Assembly (NCBI GenBank): GCA_910584065.1
Contig: CAJTZN010000010.1
Coordinates: 1 to 64,000, forward strand
Source: an uncultured Eubacterium sp.
GTDB lineage: Bacteria > Bacillota > Clostridia > Lachnospirales > Lachnospiraceae
DNA length: 64,000 nucleotides
Reading direction: 5' to 3'
Below the pieces are notes generated by a model. The model made no database searches. It was not told where the DNA came from and was given only the letters and a program-made list of their open reading frames with translations. Position numbers and translations under genes: made by a program. Below, one piece after another: positions 9,311-17,432 of this stretch (positions within the stretch are counted from its first letter, which is position 1; each line of letters begins with the position of its first letter).

Positions 9311-10174
9311 CTACAGTCCAAATGCTTTCTGCATCACGCCATCCGACATTTTTACACTGGACGCAACCGCACCCATCTTCAGACAGTATTCCAACAGTCT
9401 GACTACCGCATTTTCCGTGTCCAATACCACTGTATCAATAAACGTGTTACTGATTACAATAACCACGGCAATCAGAAGTGCCGTGAGGACATAACCAAAA
9501 AATGTTTTAATGTAGGAATACCCCACCTGTGCCGTCTGCCCTCCCGCTGCCAGCGTAGACAGGGCAAGCCCGGCAAACGGGGCAATCATATAGATTTTCA
9601 GAATACGGTTCAGCACCGTAAGTACCACGATAAACCCACAGACACAGGTAAATACAAAAAACAGTATCGAAGTCAGAAACGCTGTCATTGTCCCGAAATC
9701 CCCACTCGATATATTCTCATACACCTTAACACCATCAAAGTCATATACCGTATGCAAATCGTTCTTTCCCAATATTACCTGTGTCAACTGCTTACCCCAC
9801 GCCATAAACTTTGGCATCCATGCCAGAGCAAGGCTCATCACATTTGTTGTAATAATCAGACGGATAAACATCTTTATGGTTCTGTCAAATGTAAGGTCAG
9901 CGTGTAAATCACAACTGTCCCGGCAGAAACCATAAAGAAAAAAGACACATAAAAGCGATACCGCCACTGCATTCAAGGCTGTATATATCGTTGATATGCT
10001 CTCCCATGTGTCTTTGTACGTTCCGGCAGACGGATTTTTTGTCAGCACATCGCCTGCAAGCTGCATCATGTCATTCCACGCATACCCCGCAGCCTCAAAG
10101 AAATCCTTGCCACTGAAAAAATCCCCGATATCTGAAAAGAACCCTGTCACGGAATCCCACAATCCCAAATTCAT
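9311..10174 (-). CDS. TrbL/VirB6-like conjugation channel protein
   Basis: This 287-residue polytopic membrane protein has at least five hydrophobic segments: around the TALNAVAVSLLCVFFLYGF region, IIITTN-MSLALAW, ILFFVFTCVCGFIVVLTVL, MIAPFAGLALSTLAAGG and ALLIAVVIVISNTFI. The APFAGLALSTLAAGG block followed by an amphipathic stretch is typical of the TrbL/VirB6-like proteins of Tn1549-type elements, which form part of the inner-membrane pore of the mating channel. The start overlaps an AAGGGGGTGAT ribosome binding site; GTG 10177 is an alternative. It lies just downstream of the Maff2-like gene. Confidence 0.8.
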   Translation of the reverse strand: MNLGLWDSVTGFFSDIGDFFSGKDFFEAAGYAWNDMMQLAGDVLTKNPSAGTYKDTWESISTIYTALNAVAVSLLCVFFLYGFCRDSCDLHADLTFDRTIKMFIRLIITTNVMSLALAWMPKFMAWGKQLTQVILGKNDLHTVYDFDGVKVYENISSGDFGTMTAFLTSILFFVFTCVCGFIVVLTVLNRILKIYMIAPFAGLALSTLAAGGQTAQVGYSYIKTFFGYVLTALLIAVVIVISNTFIDTVVLDTENAVVRLLEYCLKMGAVASSVKMSDGVMQKAFGL

Positions 10175-10259
10175 CACCCCCTTGCGGCATAAAACAGTTT
10201 GTTCCGTCTCATGCTACGGATTGCTTTGTTACTTTGCAACCTTTAACTCTGGCACCCGT

Positions 10260-10631
10260 TTATGAAATACCCAACAGTTTCAAAATCGCCGGGACTGCCA
10301 CCATAATCAATCCACCAATTACCTTTTTGATTGCCTGACTCTGCTGTGTCGTTTCATGGGCAGCATACGCTGTTCCAAAATCCAACAATCCCCATGCAAG
10401 GAATATCACACCGACACCGCCAACGCATCCAAGCACCAAATCCTTGATGACATCAATGCCATCTGTCACATCACTGACACCTGTATCTGTCGTGCCATTA
10501 TCTTTCCCCTTTGCTAACACTGCCACCGGAACACAGGTTAAAACCCTGTAATAAATTCCGGCAGCACATACCGCCAGTTTCCTCTTTATCCCTAAACTTC
10601 TGGGAGTAACGATTTTCAAATCTTTCTTCAT
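10260..10631 (-). CDS. Maff2-family / TrbC-like small membrane protein
   Basis: The product is 123 residues with a basic N-terminus, a first hydrophobic segment that may be a signal sequence (around residues 20 to 40, CAAGIYYRVLTCVPVAVLA), a short Thr/Asp/Gly-rich loop, and two C-terminal hydrophobic helices separated by a QQSQAIKKVIGG turn. This fits the Maff2 family that precedes TrbL in Tn1549-type elements and resembles VirB2/TrbC pilin-like subunits. ATG 10631 has AAAGGAGG 11 nt upstream. A long hairpin lies between this gene and the sortase gene. Confidence 0.8.
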   Translation of the reverse strand: MKKDLKIVTPRSLGIKRKLAVCAAGIYYRVLTCVPVAVLAKGKDNGTTDTGVSDVTDGIDVIKDLVLGCVGGVGVIFLAWGLLDFGTAYAAHETTQQSQAIKKVIGGLIMVAVPAILKLLGIS

Positions 10632-10655
10632 ATCACACTTGCCTCCTTTGTCAGA

Positions 10656-10684
10656 CAGCGTCCGGACATGATGTCCAAACGCTG
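10656..10684. promoter_or_regulatory. 29-nt perfect hairpin/palindrome upstream of the Maff2-like gene
   Basis: Arms CAGCGT (10656-10661) and ACGCTG (10679-10684) enclose a GGACATGATGTCC palindrome; with two G-T pairs the minus-strand RNA would form a 14-bp stem. There is no T run, so it is unlikely to be a classical terminator. The GGACATNATGTCC core recurs at 15771-15783 upstream of the adhesin gene. Confidence 0.55.
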
Positions 10685-10695
10685 CCAACTATCTT

Positions 10696-11472
10696 TTATC
10701 TTTTTTTACATCCGATCACTAACAGTCTTGCATCTCTCCCCTCCCCTGTCCGACAGGTAGAAAGCGTAAGAAACTGATATTTATGGAAAAATGCCTCCAC
10801 GGTTTCCTCATTCATCTCCTTTTCCAAAATATCTGCTCCCTCACATCGGTAAAGACTGTTATTCAAAATCTCTTTTACCAGATCCCGGTATTCTTCATCA
10901 TTATAAATATCCGTATAACGGTAACAATCCGAATCAGTATCCGTTTTCATGACGGAAACGATGGGATAGGTTTCCTCCACGCCATCCACTTTACTAAAGC
11001 AGAGATTTTTATGGCTTTCATAAAATTCCCTGTCTCTGTAATTTTGCAGATACCCGAAAAAACGTCTCCCATTGATGTTGTGACCATAAATAATCAGATT
11101 GTCGCTCTCCAGACTGCAACGGGAATCCAAAAACGGTGTACCATAAAAACTATAGCCTCCCTTTTCATCCCTGTGCAGATAATACTCCGGATTATCTTTT
11201 GTCTGCATGACAGGATAGGAAAAATCTGTTTTCTTAATTTCAAGCCAACCCACCATGTCCTCATACCGTTTCCGAAGTTTTGGAATCCCCTCCTCCCTTT
11301 TTTCTTTCTGCAGCTTCTCATAACGCTGCTTGTCCTGTCTGTCCCTTGTGGTATAGCGGCACCACAGAATCCCTGTAACTACAATCACAAGCAATAAAAA
11401 AAAGAAGAACAGTATCCGCTTTTCAGTAATCACTGTCTTTCCCATGTCCGTTTTCCGGTTTAATTGTTTCAT
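10696..11472 (-). CDS. srtB: Class B-type sortase
   Basis: This 258-residue membrane-anchored transpeptidase has an N-terminal hydrophobic anchor (about residues 19 to 38, ILFFFFLLLVIVVTGILWC). The catalytic triad is visible as His131 (YGHNI), Cys240 (TLSTC) and Arg249 (ARLLVIG). The class B assignment rests on overall length and the WLEIKKTDFSYPVMQ plus YYLHRDEKGGYSFYGTPFLD pattern. It begins 3 nt after the stop codon of the large adhesin, whose C-terminus carries a VPQTG sorting signal, so it is very likely the dedicated enzyme that attaches that adhesin to the wall or crosslinks it. Confidence 0.9.
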   Translation of the reverse strand: MKQLNRKTDMGKTVITEKRILFFFFLLLVIVVTGILWCRYTTRDRQDKQRYEKLQKEKREEGIPKLRKRYEDMVGWLEIKKTDFSYPVMQTKDNPEYYLHRDEKGGYSFYGTPFLDSRCSLESDNLIIYGHNINGRRFFGYLQNYRDREFYESHKNLCFSKVDGVEETYPIVSVMKTDTDSDCYRYTDIYNDEEYRDLVKEILNNSLYRCEGADILEKEMNEETVEAFFHKYQFLTLSTCRTGEGRDARLLVIGCKKR

Positions 11473-11475
11473 ATA

Positions 11476-14400
11476 TCAATTACCCATCACTTTTCTCTTA
11501 CGGAACATCCACACAGCAGCACCTACCGCCATAATAAATCCGACTACCAGAGGAATTACAGGTGTGTTTCCTCCCGTCTGTGGTACTGGCGGTCTGTCCT
11601 CCGGAATACGCTCATCTGTCACGGAAACTTTCTGGACTTTTCCTGTGTCCTTTACCGTATAAGTAACAGACTTTGCCGTCTTATATCCCTTTGGTGCAGA
11701 TATTTCCGTAAAAGTATAGGTCTGCCCTACGATGAGCTTTCCGGTAATATCCACCCCATCCTCCGTTGATTCAAATTTCATTACTTCATTGCCGTCTGCA
11801 TCGGTTACCATGAACTTTGCCCCCGGTAATCCCTGCCCGGTTTCCGCATCCAATTTAATCAAACGGATTTTGGTCTGCTCATCAACCATGACCGTTTTAT
11901 CATCTTCCCTGTCGGAAAATGTGCCATCTTCCTGTTTTACAGATACGACAGAATGAACTGTGCCGTCCTCCGCCACTCTCTGTTTCAGCATATAAACAAT
12001 GGAATCTGCCGTTGCATATCCGTCTGCTGGTCTTGTCTCTGTCAGTGTATACTCCGTATCATGGAACAGACCGCCTACATGGAGATTCCCATTCTCATCA
12101 AAGGAAGTTTTCAGATTCGCATATCCCTGTGCCGTCTCCGATACCTTGACAGAATCCTTGTCCCCGGAAATCCATCGGATAATCTCATTTCCCTCCGGAT
12201 CGGTAATGACCAGTTCGCACCCGTCAATTTCTCCGGAACCTGCAGCAGATACCTTGTTCACTTCATTCGTGGTCTGTCTGTTTTCCTTTATATACTGCAA
12301 AGAAATCACTCTGGTGTCCGCATCCTTGTACTCCAGATGAACCGGAACAGGCTCCGCATCCAGATAATAACTGTCCGGCACGGAAATCTCTTTCAGATAA
12401 TAATCACCGGAATTAAGGGCAGAAAGAACCTGATCCGTTGCAACCGCACCGCCACTGACTGCATCTGTTTTCTCTCCCTCCGCATCATCTTCGGAATCAT
12501 CTCCACTGTTTTCGGAATTTTCTTCATTTTTTTCGGAATCATCGTTCCCTATACTATTTCCATCCGTTTCCACTTCCGGATTTTTTGTCACTGCCGGAGT
12601 AAATGTTGCCGTTACTGCAGCATTTGTTGCAGAATAGGTCTGATCCATCAGCGGGAGAGCCATGCTGCATTTTGCTGTGCCGTCCTCTGCTGTGGTAAGG
12701 GTGGTCAGTTCGGTTCCTGCATCCACAATCTTTACGCCATCCACGTTGTAAATATCGTTTTCTGCATATAATCCGAATACTGCCCCTGCAATGCCTTCCT
12801 TTGAATCCGCATCCTCTTTCAGCAACTGGATCTCCGGTTTTGCCAGCGTGTTTCTGATATTCATTGTGCCGTCTTTATCTGTATCCTCTGTGGAATTGAT
12901 GACAAATTCGTCTTTGCTGTTCTTCCATGTAAATTCCAGATCCCACTCATTATCCTCCGGAAACACATAGCCGTACAGCGTCTTTGTCTCCTTTACCTTG
13001 TATTTTCCAAGCGGCAGCGTGATATGTACGGTTCCATCCTCATCCACGGACTGGTTGCAGATGCCGTTACAGTCAGAGCTAAACTCTGCCTTTTCTCCGG
13101 TAGTGATAGTTGCCACTTTTTCACCATCACGAAACCATATATCTCCCTGATTGTCCTGTGTAACAATATCCCCGTTGGCATAGACTGTAAACTCTGCCCC
13201 TTTCAAAATCCGATCCTCATAGAGAAAAGTATGTTTTTCCGCATCCCAACCGGATAACATCTCTCCTGTCTTTTTAACCGCCAGCTTTCCGTATGTCTCC
13301 TCATTGGTATAAGTAACGGTTACAATCATATGCGTATTTCCGTCCTCATCCTCATAGGATTCGTAATTGTCTGCCTTGCTGTTAATGGTAACCTCGATAA
13401 ATTTCTCCGAGATATGCAGCCCTGTTGCCGATTCTGTTTCATAGATGCGGTACTTCGCTGACTTCAACGGCTTGACCGTCATAATCTCCCCTGTCGCATC
13501 TGTGACAAAGGTATCCACGGTTTCCATCGTATTTCCGTTACTGTATGACTGCTTTACCAGTTCCTCGCCCTCATCGGTAACCTTATAAATCTGATAATCC
13601 GTTCCCGGTTTCAAAACTTGTTTTTCTGTGCTGCCGTCTTTTTTCAGAATCCGCAGATAGGCTTTGAACAGGTTGTTATTCATGGCGTAAGTGTATGTCT
13701 TTCCATTTTCGTCAATGGTAACGTCAAAATCTTTTACCATGACCGCATCCACATCCCCGGAATCTATCTGACGCACCTTATACTCGCCATAATATAAATC
13801 TTTTGTGATACCGTAGCCATTCTCGTCTGTCTTGATGGTATCCCTTTCATAATCATCACATTCCTCATATTCCTTATCTTTCAGCATAATCTGAAATGTG
13901 GTATTCGCCTCCGGATGCAGCTCTCCTGTCTCTCCATCAGAATAATATTTCTGAATGGCAACTTTGCCGAGTATCGGCTGGTTTCCAAATTCCACGCTCG
14001 CCAGATTTTTTGTATACTCTGCCGTCACACCGGACGCATCCACACGGATCGGAAGAACATCATTTGCCAGTGTATATCCCGTCGGTGCCTTGACCTCTTT
14101 CAGATAATAAGTGCTGCCACTCCGCAGATAATCCGTTTCCAGTTTTCCGTTAGAAACCTTGTAAATGCCCGCTGTCTTTTTGGAACCGTCCTGATTATAA
14201 ACGGTTGCTTTGTTGGTGCAAGCCTGTTCTGCATACAACTGAAACTCTGCCCCCTCCAGACTGGCATTGCCATGAGCCTTTTTATCAGAGCTGTACTTAT
14301 CTATCTTCACCACATCAATGGTAGCTTTTTTGTAACGGTTTGTTACCCCAGTAATATATGCTTTGGAATACTCAGATGGAGTTTCTTCCAGTGTGTCAGC

Positions 14401-15621
14401 CCATACACCATCTGCATTTTTCTCCCAACTGTAATCTTTATCCAAAGTGATTTTTACCCCTCCCGAAAACTCCGGATCAAGAATGATGTCTTTATTGTCC
14501 CCTGTATTATCCTCCGTCAGCGTATAGGTATTGGAGATTTCCCCTTTCTTATCTTTGATCTCCTGCTTTGCCAGTTTCTCTGCCCCTGCCTTTGTCATGC
14601 CGGAGGCAAAATCAACACCCTCATCCAATTCCAACTCGTCCGTCAGGTATGCCTTTGCTTTCTTTTTCTCATCGGCAGACATGGCATTCAAATCGGAATC
14701 CTTGAAATAATAATATTCCGTTGACTGTAGACGGTAGGTCATGCGGTAGGATATCCGCCCGCTGTCCCTTGTATACCCCGTTAGGCTGAAAGAGGTATCG
14801 TCATCATCATCGCCATTGCTGAACTCCGTTCCGTCCCTGTCCGTCATGGAAAAAGAATACAGGTCATCCAGATTGTCTGCATCCAAAGTAAACTGAATGC
14901 CTCCCAGTCCGTTGCCATCCTCATCCTTTTTCAGCACCGTAATTCTCTGGCGGTAATAAGTATGCTCATGCAGGGATTCCGGATAATAATCCGTGGGAAG
15001 TTCCTCTGCATCCACCGTCAGGAGTTTCTGGTAACTTTTACTGTTTCCTGTTTTCTGCCAGATGGTGGCACTTGCCGTCCAGTCCCCATCCGGCTCAAAA
15101 ATCTGCTTGTATAATTCCGCTGCCGTCTTGCTTGGACTGACGTTGGTATGCTCCCTTACCTGTTTGATGACATCTTTTAGCTGCTCCTCTGAATTACGTC
15201 CCTCCGCAATCGACCAGATCAACGCCTGACTCATGACAAATGCCTTATTGGAACGTTTTTTATCCACCACATACCATCGGATAATCTTCGCATAGTAGCC
15301 GTTCTTTTCACCCCCGGTATCCTGATCCCAACTGTGCGTTTCTTCTGCTGCATATGTATTCCCGGTATGGCAGGTATGTCCCAGATTGATACAGAATGCC
15401 TTTTTCCCGTTCAGATGCATCTGCCACCATGTACCGGATTTTGTTTTCGAGCCAAAAGATACTGTCCCCTTTCTGCCAAGTGATGTCAGGCTTACCCTTG
15501 CTGTTGTCGCTGCACTTGCTACCATCGCATTCGACGGAACCAGCCCGATGAGCATCACAAATGCAAGCAAACATGACATTACCCTCTTATAATTTCTTCT
15601 GATTTTCTTCTTAATCTCCAT
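11476..15621 (-). CDS. Thioester-domain, CnaB-repeat LPXTG-like surface adhesin (SpaA-like)
   Basis: This 1,381-residue secreted protein begins with a signal peptide (residues 1 to about 38, ending near MVASAA). The next domain matches thioester adhesin domains: Cys77 in KKAFCINLG and Gln132 in SQALIWSI are the predicted Cys-Gln crosslink. Many CnaB/SpaA-type beta domains follow (for example VTNRYKKATIDVVKIDK, YGKLAVKKTGEML, TKIRLIKLDAETGQGLPGAKF), which in known pilins form Lys-Asn/Asp isopeptide bonds. An Asp/Glu/Asn/Ser-rich insert lies near residue 1040. The C-terminus has VPQTG, a hydrophobic helix and an RKRK tail. The sortase gene follows immediately. It probably mediates surface adhesion of cells that carry the element; the target is unknown. 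Confidence 0.92.
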   Translation of the reverse strand: MEIKKKIRRNYKRVMSCLLAFVMLIGLVPSNAMVASAATTARVSLTSLGRKGTVSFGSKTKSGTWWQMHLNGKKAFCINLGHTCHTGNTYAAEETHSWDQDTGGEKNGYYAKIIRWYVVDKKRSNKAFVMSQALIWSIAEGRNSEEQLKDVIKQVREHTNVSPSKTAAELYKQIFEPDGDWTASATIWQKTGNSKSYQKLLTVDAEELPTDYYPESLHEHTYYRQRITVLKKDEDGNGLGGIQFTLDADNLDDLYSFSMTDRDGTEFSNGDDDDDTSFSLTGYTRDSGRISYRMTYRLQSTEYYYFKDSDLNAMSADEKKKAKAYLTDELELDEGVDFASGMTKAGAEKLAKQEIKDKKGEISNTYTLTEDNTGDNKDIILDPEFSGGVKITLDKDYSWEKNADGVWADTLEETPSEYSKAYITGVTNRYKKATIDVVKIDKYSSDKKAHGNASLEGAEFQLYAEQACTNKATVYNQDGSKKTAGIYKVSNGKLETDYLRSGSTYYLKEVKAPTGYTLANDVLPIRVDASGVTAEYTKNLASVEFGNQPILGKVAIQKYYSDGETGELHPEANTTFQIMLKDKEYEECDDYERDTIKTDENGYGITKDLYYGEYKVRQIDSGDVDAVMVKDFDVTIDENGKTYTYAMNNNLFKAYLRILKKDGSTEKQVLKPGTDYQIYKVTDEGEELVKQSYSNGNTMETVDTFVTDATGEIMTVKPLKSAKYRIYETESATGLHISEKFIEVTINSKADNYESYEDEDGNTHMIVTVTYTNEETYGKLAVKKTGEMLSGWDAEKHTFLYEDRILKGAEFTVYANGDIVTQDNQGDIWFRDGEKVATITTGEKAEFSSDCNGICNQSVDEDGTVHITLPLGKYKVKETKTLYGYVFPEDNEWDLEFTWKNSKDEFVINSTEDTDKDGTMNIRNTLAKPEIQLLKEDADSKEGIAGAVFGLYAENDIYNVDGVKIVDAGTELTTLTTAEDGTAKCSMALPLMDQTYSATNAAVTATFTPAVTKNPEVETDGNSIGNDDSEKNEENSENSGDDSEDDAEGEKTDAVSGGAVATDQVLSALNSGDYYLKEISVPDSYYLDAEPVPVHLEYKDADTRVISLQYIKENRQTTNEVNKVSAAGSGEIDGCELVITDPEGNEIIRWISGDKDSVKVSETAQGYANLKTSFDENGNLHVGGLFHDTEYTLTETRPADGYATADSIVYMLKQRVAEDGTVHSVVSVKQEDGTFSDREDDKTVMVDEQTKIRLIKLDAETGQGLPGAKFMVTDADGNEVMKFESTEDGVDITGKLIVGQTYTFTEISAPKGYKTAKSVTYTVKDTGKVQKVSVTDERIPEDRPPVPQTGGNTPVIPLVVGFIMAVGAAVWMFRKRKVMGN

Positions 15622-15770
15622 CTTGATTTCCTTTCTGTTATATAAAATATTTCAATGCTATTTACTATGATGATCCTTTCTACAATTCCATGCCTGTTAT
15701 CACAGGCGGACTTCTACTGAGTTCCCGCATACCATCACCTAATCCTTTCCTGTATCTGTAATCTCTGTCT

Positions 15771-15783
15771 GGACATAATGTCC
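15771..15783. promoter_or_regulatory. Palindromic operator-like motif upstream of the adhesin gene
   Basis: GGACATAATGTCC lies in the intergenic region about 150 nt upstream of the adhesin start. Its flanks (GTCT before, AAACG after) also match the site at 10656-10684, so about 21 positions are shared. Operator function is inference. Confidence 0.45.
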
Positions 15784-15803
15784 AAACGGAATATTTTCCC
15801 ATC

Positions 15804-15844
15804 AAAAAAAGCCTTTCAGTATCTACACCAAAAGACTTTTTTAT
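15804..15844 (-). terminator. Rho-independent terminator after the CAP-domain gene
   Basis: On the minus strand an AAAAGTCTTTTGGTG / TACTGAAAGGCTT imperfect stem is followed by seven Ts. It separates the CAP gene (stop at 15877) from the adhesin operon. Confidence 0.7.
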
Positions 15845-15876
15845 TTATTCTATTTTTTCCATATACTTCAAAATCC

Positions 15877-16902
15877 TTAACTGGATAACGTCACTTCCTC
15901 TATGCCGTCCTCCGTAACCGTAAGCACCACTCTCTCTGCTTTACTGTAACCGTCAGGTCTAACCTGTTCATAAAACACATAAGTCTTTCCCACTTCCAGA
16001 TAAACCAATTTTCCGGAATAATCAGAAACAACTACATTTTTCAGAGAATTTTCTTTATTATCCTGTTCATAATAGGCAATCCGGCTGCCAATCTGATAAC
16101 TGCCGGACAGACTGTCATAACGCCTTACCCGGACTTCCCTGATTTTGCAGGATTTCCAGTTTTCAAGTACTGACCTGTCCACATCCAGAAACAACGCACA
16201 CCACGAATCCCGATACACCGCAATCGCACCGCATATATGCTTTGCACCAGTGAGATTGGCATAATGTCCCGCACTTTTCTTCCATGCTTTCATCGCATCT
16301 GCAGCACTTACTCCATGTGTCAGATTCTCCGCAAATAACAGTTTCCGGTACTTTGCATAGTCTCCAAAAAATGCCATCATATCACTTCCAAGATTTTTAT
16401 GTCCGTCCAGTCCACTGTTCTTCATACGGTACAGACAAAACTCATAAATCTCATCCGACCACTCCAGTGCTTTCACACCCTTTTCCTTCCGGTACCCGTT
16501 CTGAATGGCAAAGGCTTTCTTTCCCTTTTCCAAATCCGTCATTATATGTTTTTTTGTTACCTTTAATTTGTACTGGATAATCCTTTTCTGTCCATTTTTC
16601 AGGACACACCGCACTGTAACCACTGCATTTCCTTTTTTCTTGAGCGTAAAGGCAATCCTCCTGTCTTTCCGGTTCTTTCTGTATTTCACAGACACCACAG
16701 ATCTTTTACTGCTTTTAACCCTGACTTTCTTTGCCCGATCCAGTATGGCAGGACGCCTGTACTGTACCCTGTTACCATTTAAGTCCATTGTTACCCGCTT
16801 TGTAACCGTCTTTGCCTTTGCAACAACCGGAGCCGATATGGCTATTCCCACCGCCAAAACTACTAACAATGTCCCAACCACATTTTTTACAACCCTCTGC
16901 AT
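15877..16902 (-). CDS. Secreted CAP (SCP/PR1)-domain protein
   Basis: The 341-residue product has a signal peptide (RVVKNVVGTLLVVLAVGIAISAP), a lysine-rich beta region resembling a bacterial Ig-like fold (residues about 35 to 130) and a CAP domain (about 130 to 260). The CAP domain is marked by FAENLTHGVSAADAMKAWKKSAGHYANL with its HYANL box and by a later CALFLDV strand. The C-terminus (KLVYLEVGKTYVFYEQVRPDGYSKAE) reads like part of a SpaA/CnaB domain. Several ATGs are available; 16902 is 8 nt after AAGGTG, with 16908 and 16947 as alternatives. CAP proteins of Firmicutes are secreted and mostly uncharacterised. Its position beside the adhesin suggests a surface-modification cargo module. Confidence 0.82.
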   Translation of the reverse strand: MQRVVKNVVGTLLVVLAVGIAISAPVVAKAKTVTKRVTMDLNGNRVQYRRPAILDRAKKVRVKSSKRSVVSVKYRKNRKDRRIAFTLKKKGNAVVTVRCVLKNGQKRIIQYKLKVTKKHIMTDLEKGKKAFAIQNGYRKEKGVKALEWSDEIYEFCLYRMKNSGLDGHKNLGSDMMAFFGDYAKYRKLLFAENLTHGVSAADAMKAWKKSAGHYANLTGAKHICGAIAVYRDSWCALFLDVDRSVLENWKSCKIREVRVRRYDSLSGSYQIGSRIAYYEQDNKENSLKNVVVSDYSGKLVYLEVGKTYVFYEQVRPDGYSKAERVVLTVTEDGIEEVTLSS

Positions 16903-16965
16903 ACTCATCACACCTTCATCACAGGCTTGTTTTCTGCCTGCCTCCATTATTTCATTCTACTACAC

Positions 16966-17340
16966 CTAAAAAAGATTTTTCAACCGTTCAAAATCAATTG
17001 CTTTCTTGCTCTCTCCAGATTGCTGTGGAGACTGTGACTGATCCGGCACAATCTCCACAGGCTTGCACTCCTCCTGTTTTGATTCCGCCAATCTCCGAAA
17101 CAATGTCTCTGTCAGTTCTTCATTGGATTCCTTTACAATCTGACGAATATCCTCTGCGGATGCGGAATGACCGCTATTTTCTCCCTGTGCATAATAGGCA
17201 AGAACCGCTGACCGTATAAAAGCGTTCCTGTTCTTCTGTTTCTCCAAGATGGAATACACCTTTTCATGTTCCGGATTATCTCGGTAAAGGGTAAAAGGAA
17301 TCCGTACCACTTTTTCCTTGTCACTCATTTTTGTACTCAT
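16966..17340 (-). CDS. Ribbon-helix-helix-type DNA-binding protein
   Basis: This 124-residue protein has a short N-terminal basic beta strand (KVVRIPFTLY) and two helices (HEKVYSILEKQKNRNAFIRSAVLAYYAQ), the layout of RHH/Arc-type plasmid partition or mobilisation accessory proteins. The rest is Gln/Glu/Ser-rich and probably flexible. ATG 17340 has AAAGGAGG 8 nt upstream. The region just upstream carries a perfect palindrome and two half-sites, the arrangement expected for autoregulation or for a relaxosome or centromere site. In related elements a gene of this type precedes the coupling protein VirD4; none follows here. Confidence 0.7.
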   Translation of the reverse strand: MSTKMSDKEKVVRIPFTLYRDNPEHEKVYSILEKQKNRNAFIRSAVLAYYAQGENSGHSASAEDIRQIVKESNEELTETLFRRLAESKQEECKPVEIVPDQSQSPQQSGESKKAIDFERLKNLF

Positions 17341-17400
17341 GCTACGAGCCTCCTTTGCGAGTAGCTAATATACCAATGTTTGTGCTACTCGTAGCACAAA
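17341..17400. promoter_or_regulatory. Palindromic site plus two half-sites upstream of the RHH gene
   Basis: Positions 17379-17400 are a palindrome with 10-bp perfect arms around TC (core GCTACTCGTAGC). Half-sites matching 8 bp of the same core lie at 17358-17365 (CGAGTAGC) and 17341-17348 (GCTACGAG). The cluster covers the leader and ribosome binding site of the RHH gene, so it probably binds that protein. Confidence 0.65.
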
Positions 17401-17406
17401 CTTGGC

Positions 17407-17432
17407 GATTGAAAGAAGAATTTCTTTCAATC
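17407..17432. terminator. 11-bp stem-loop at the end of the replication gene
   Basis: GATTGAAAGAA and TTCTTTCAATC form a perfect stem with a 4-nt loop, overlapping the stop codon of the DUF6017 gene. There is no T run, so it may stabilise mRNA or attenuate rather than terminate. Confidence 0.45.
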
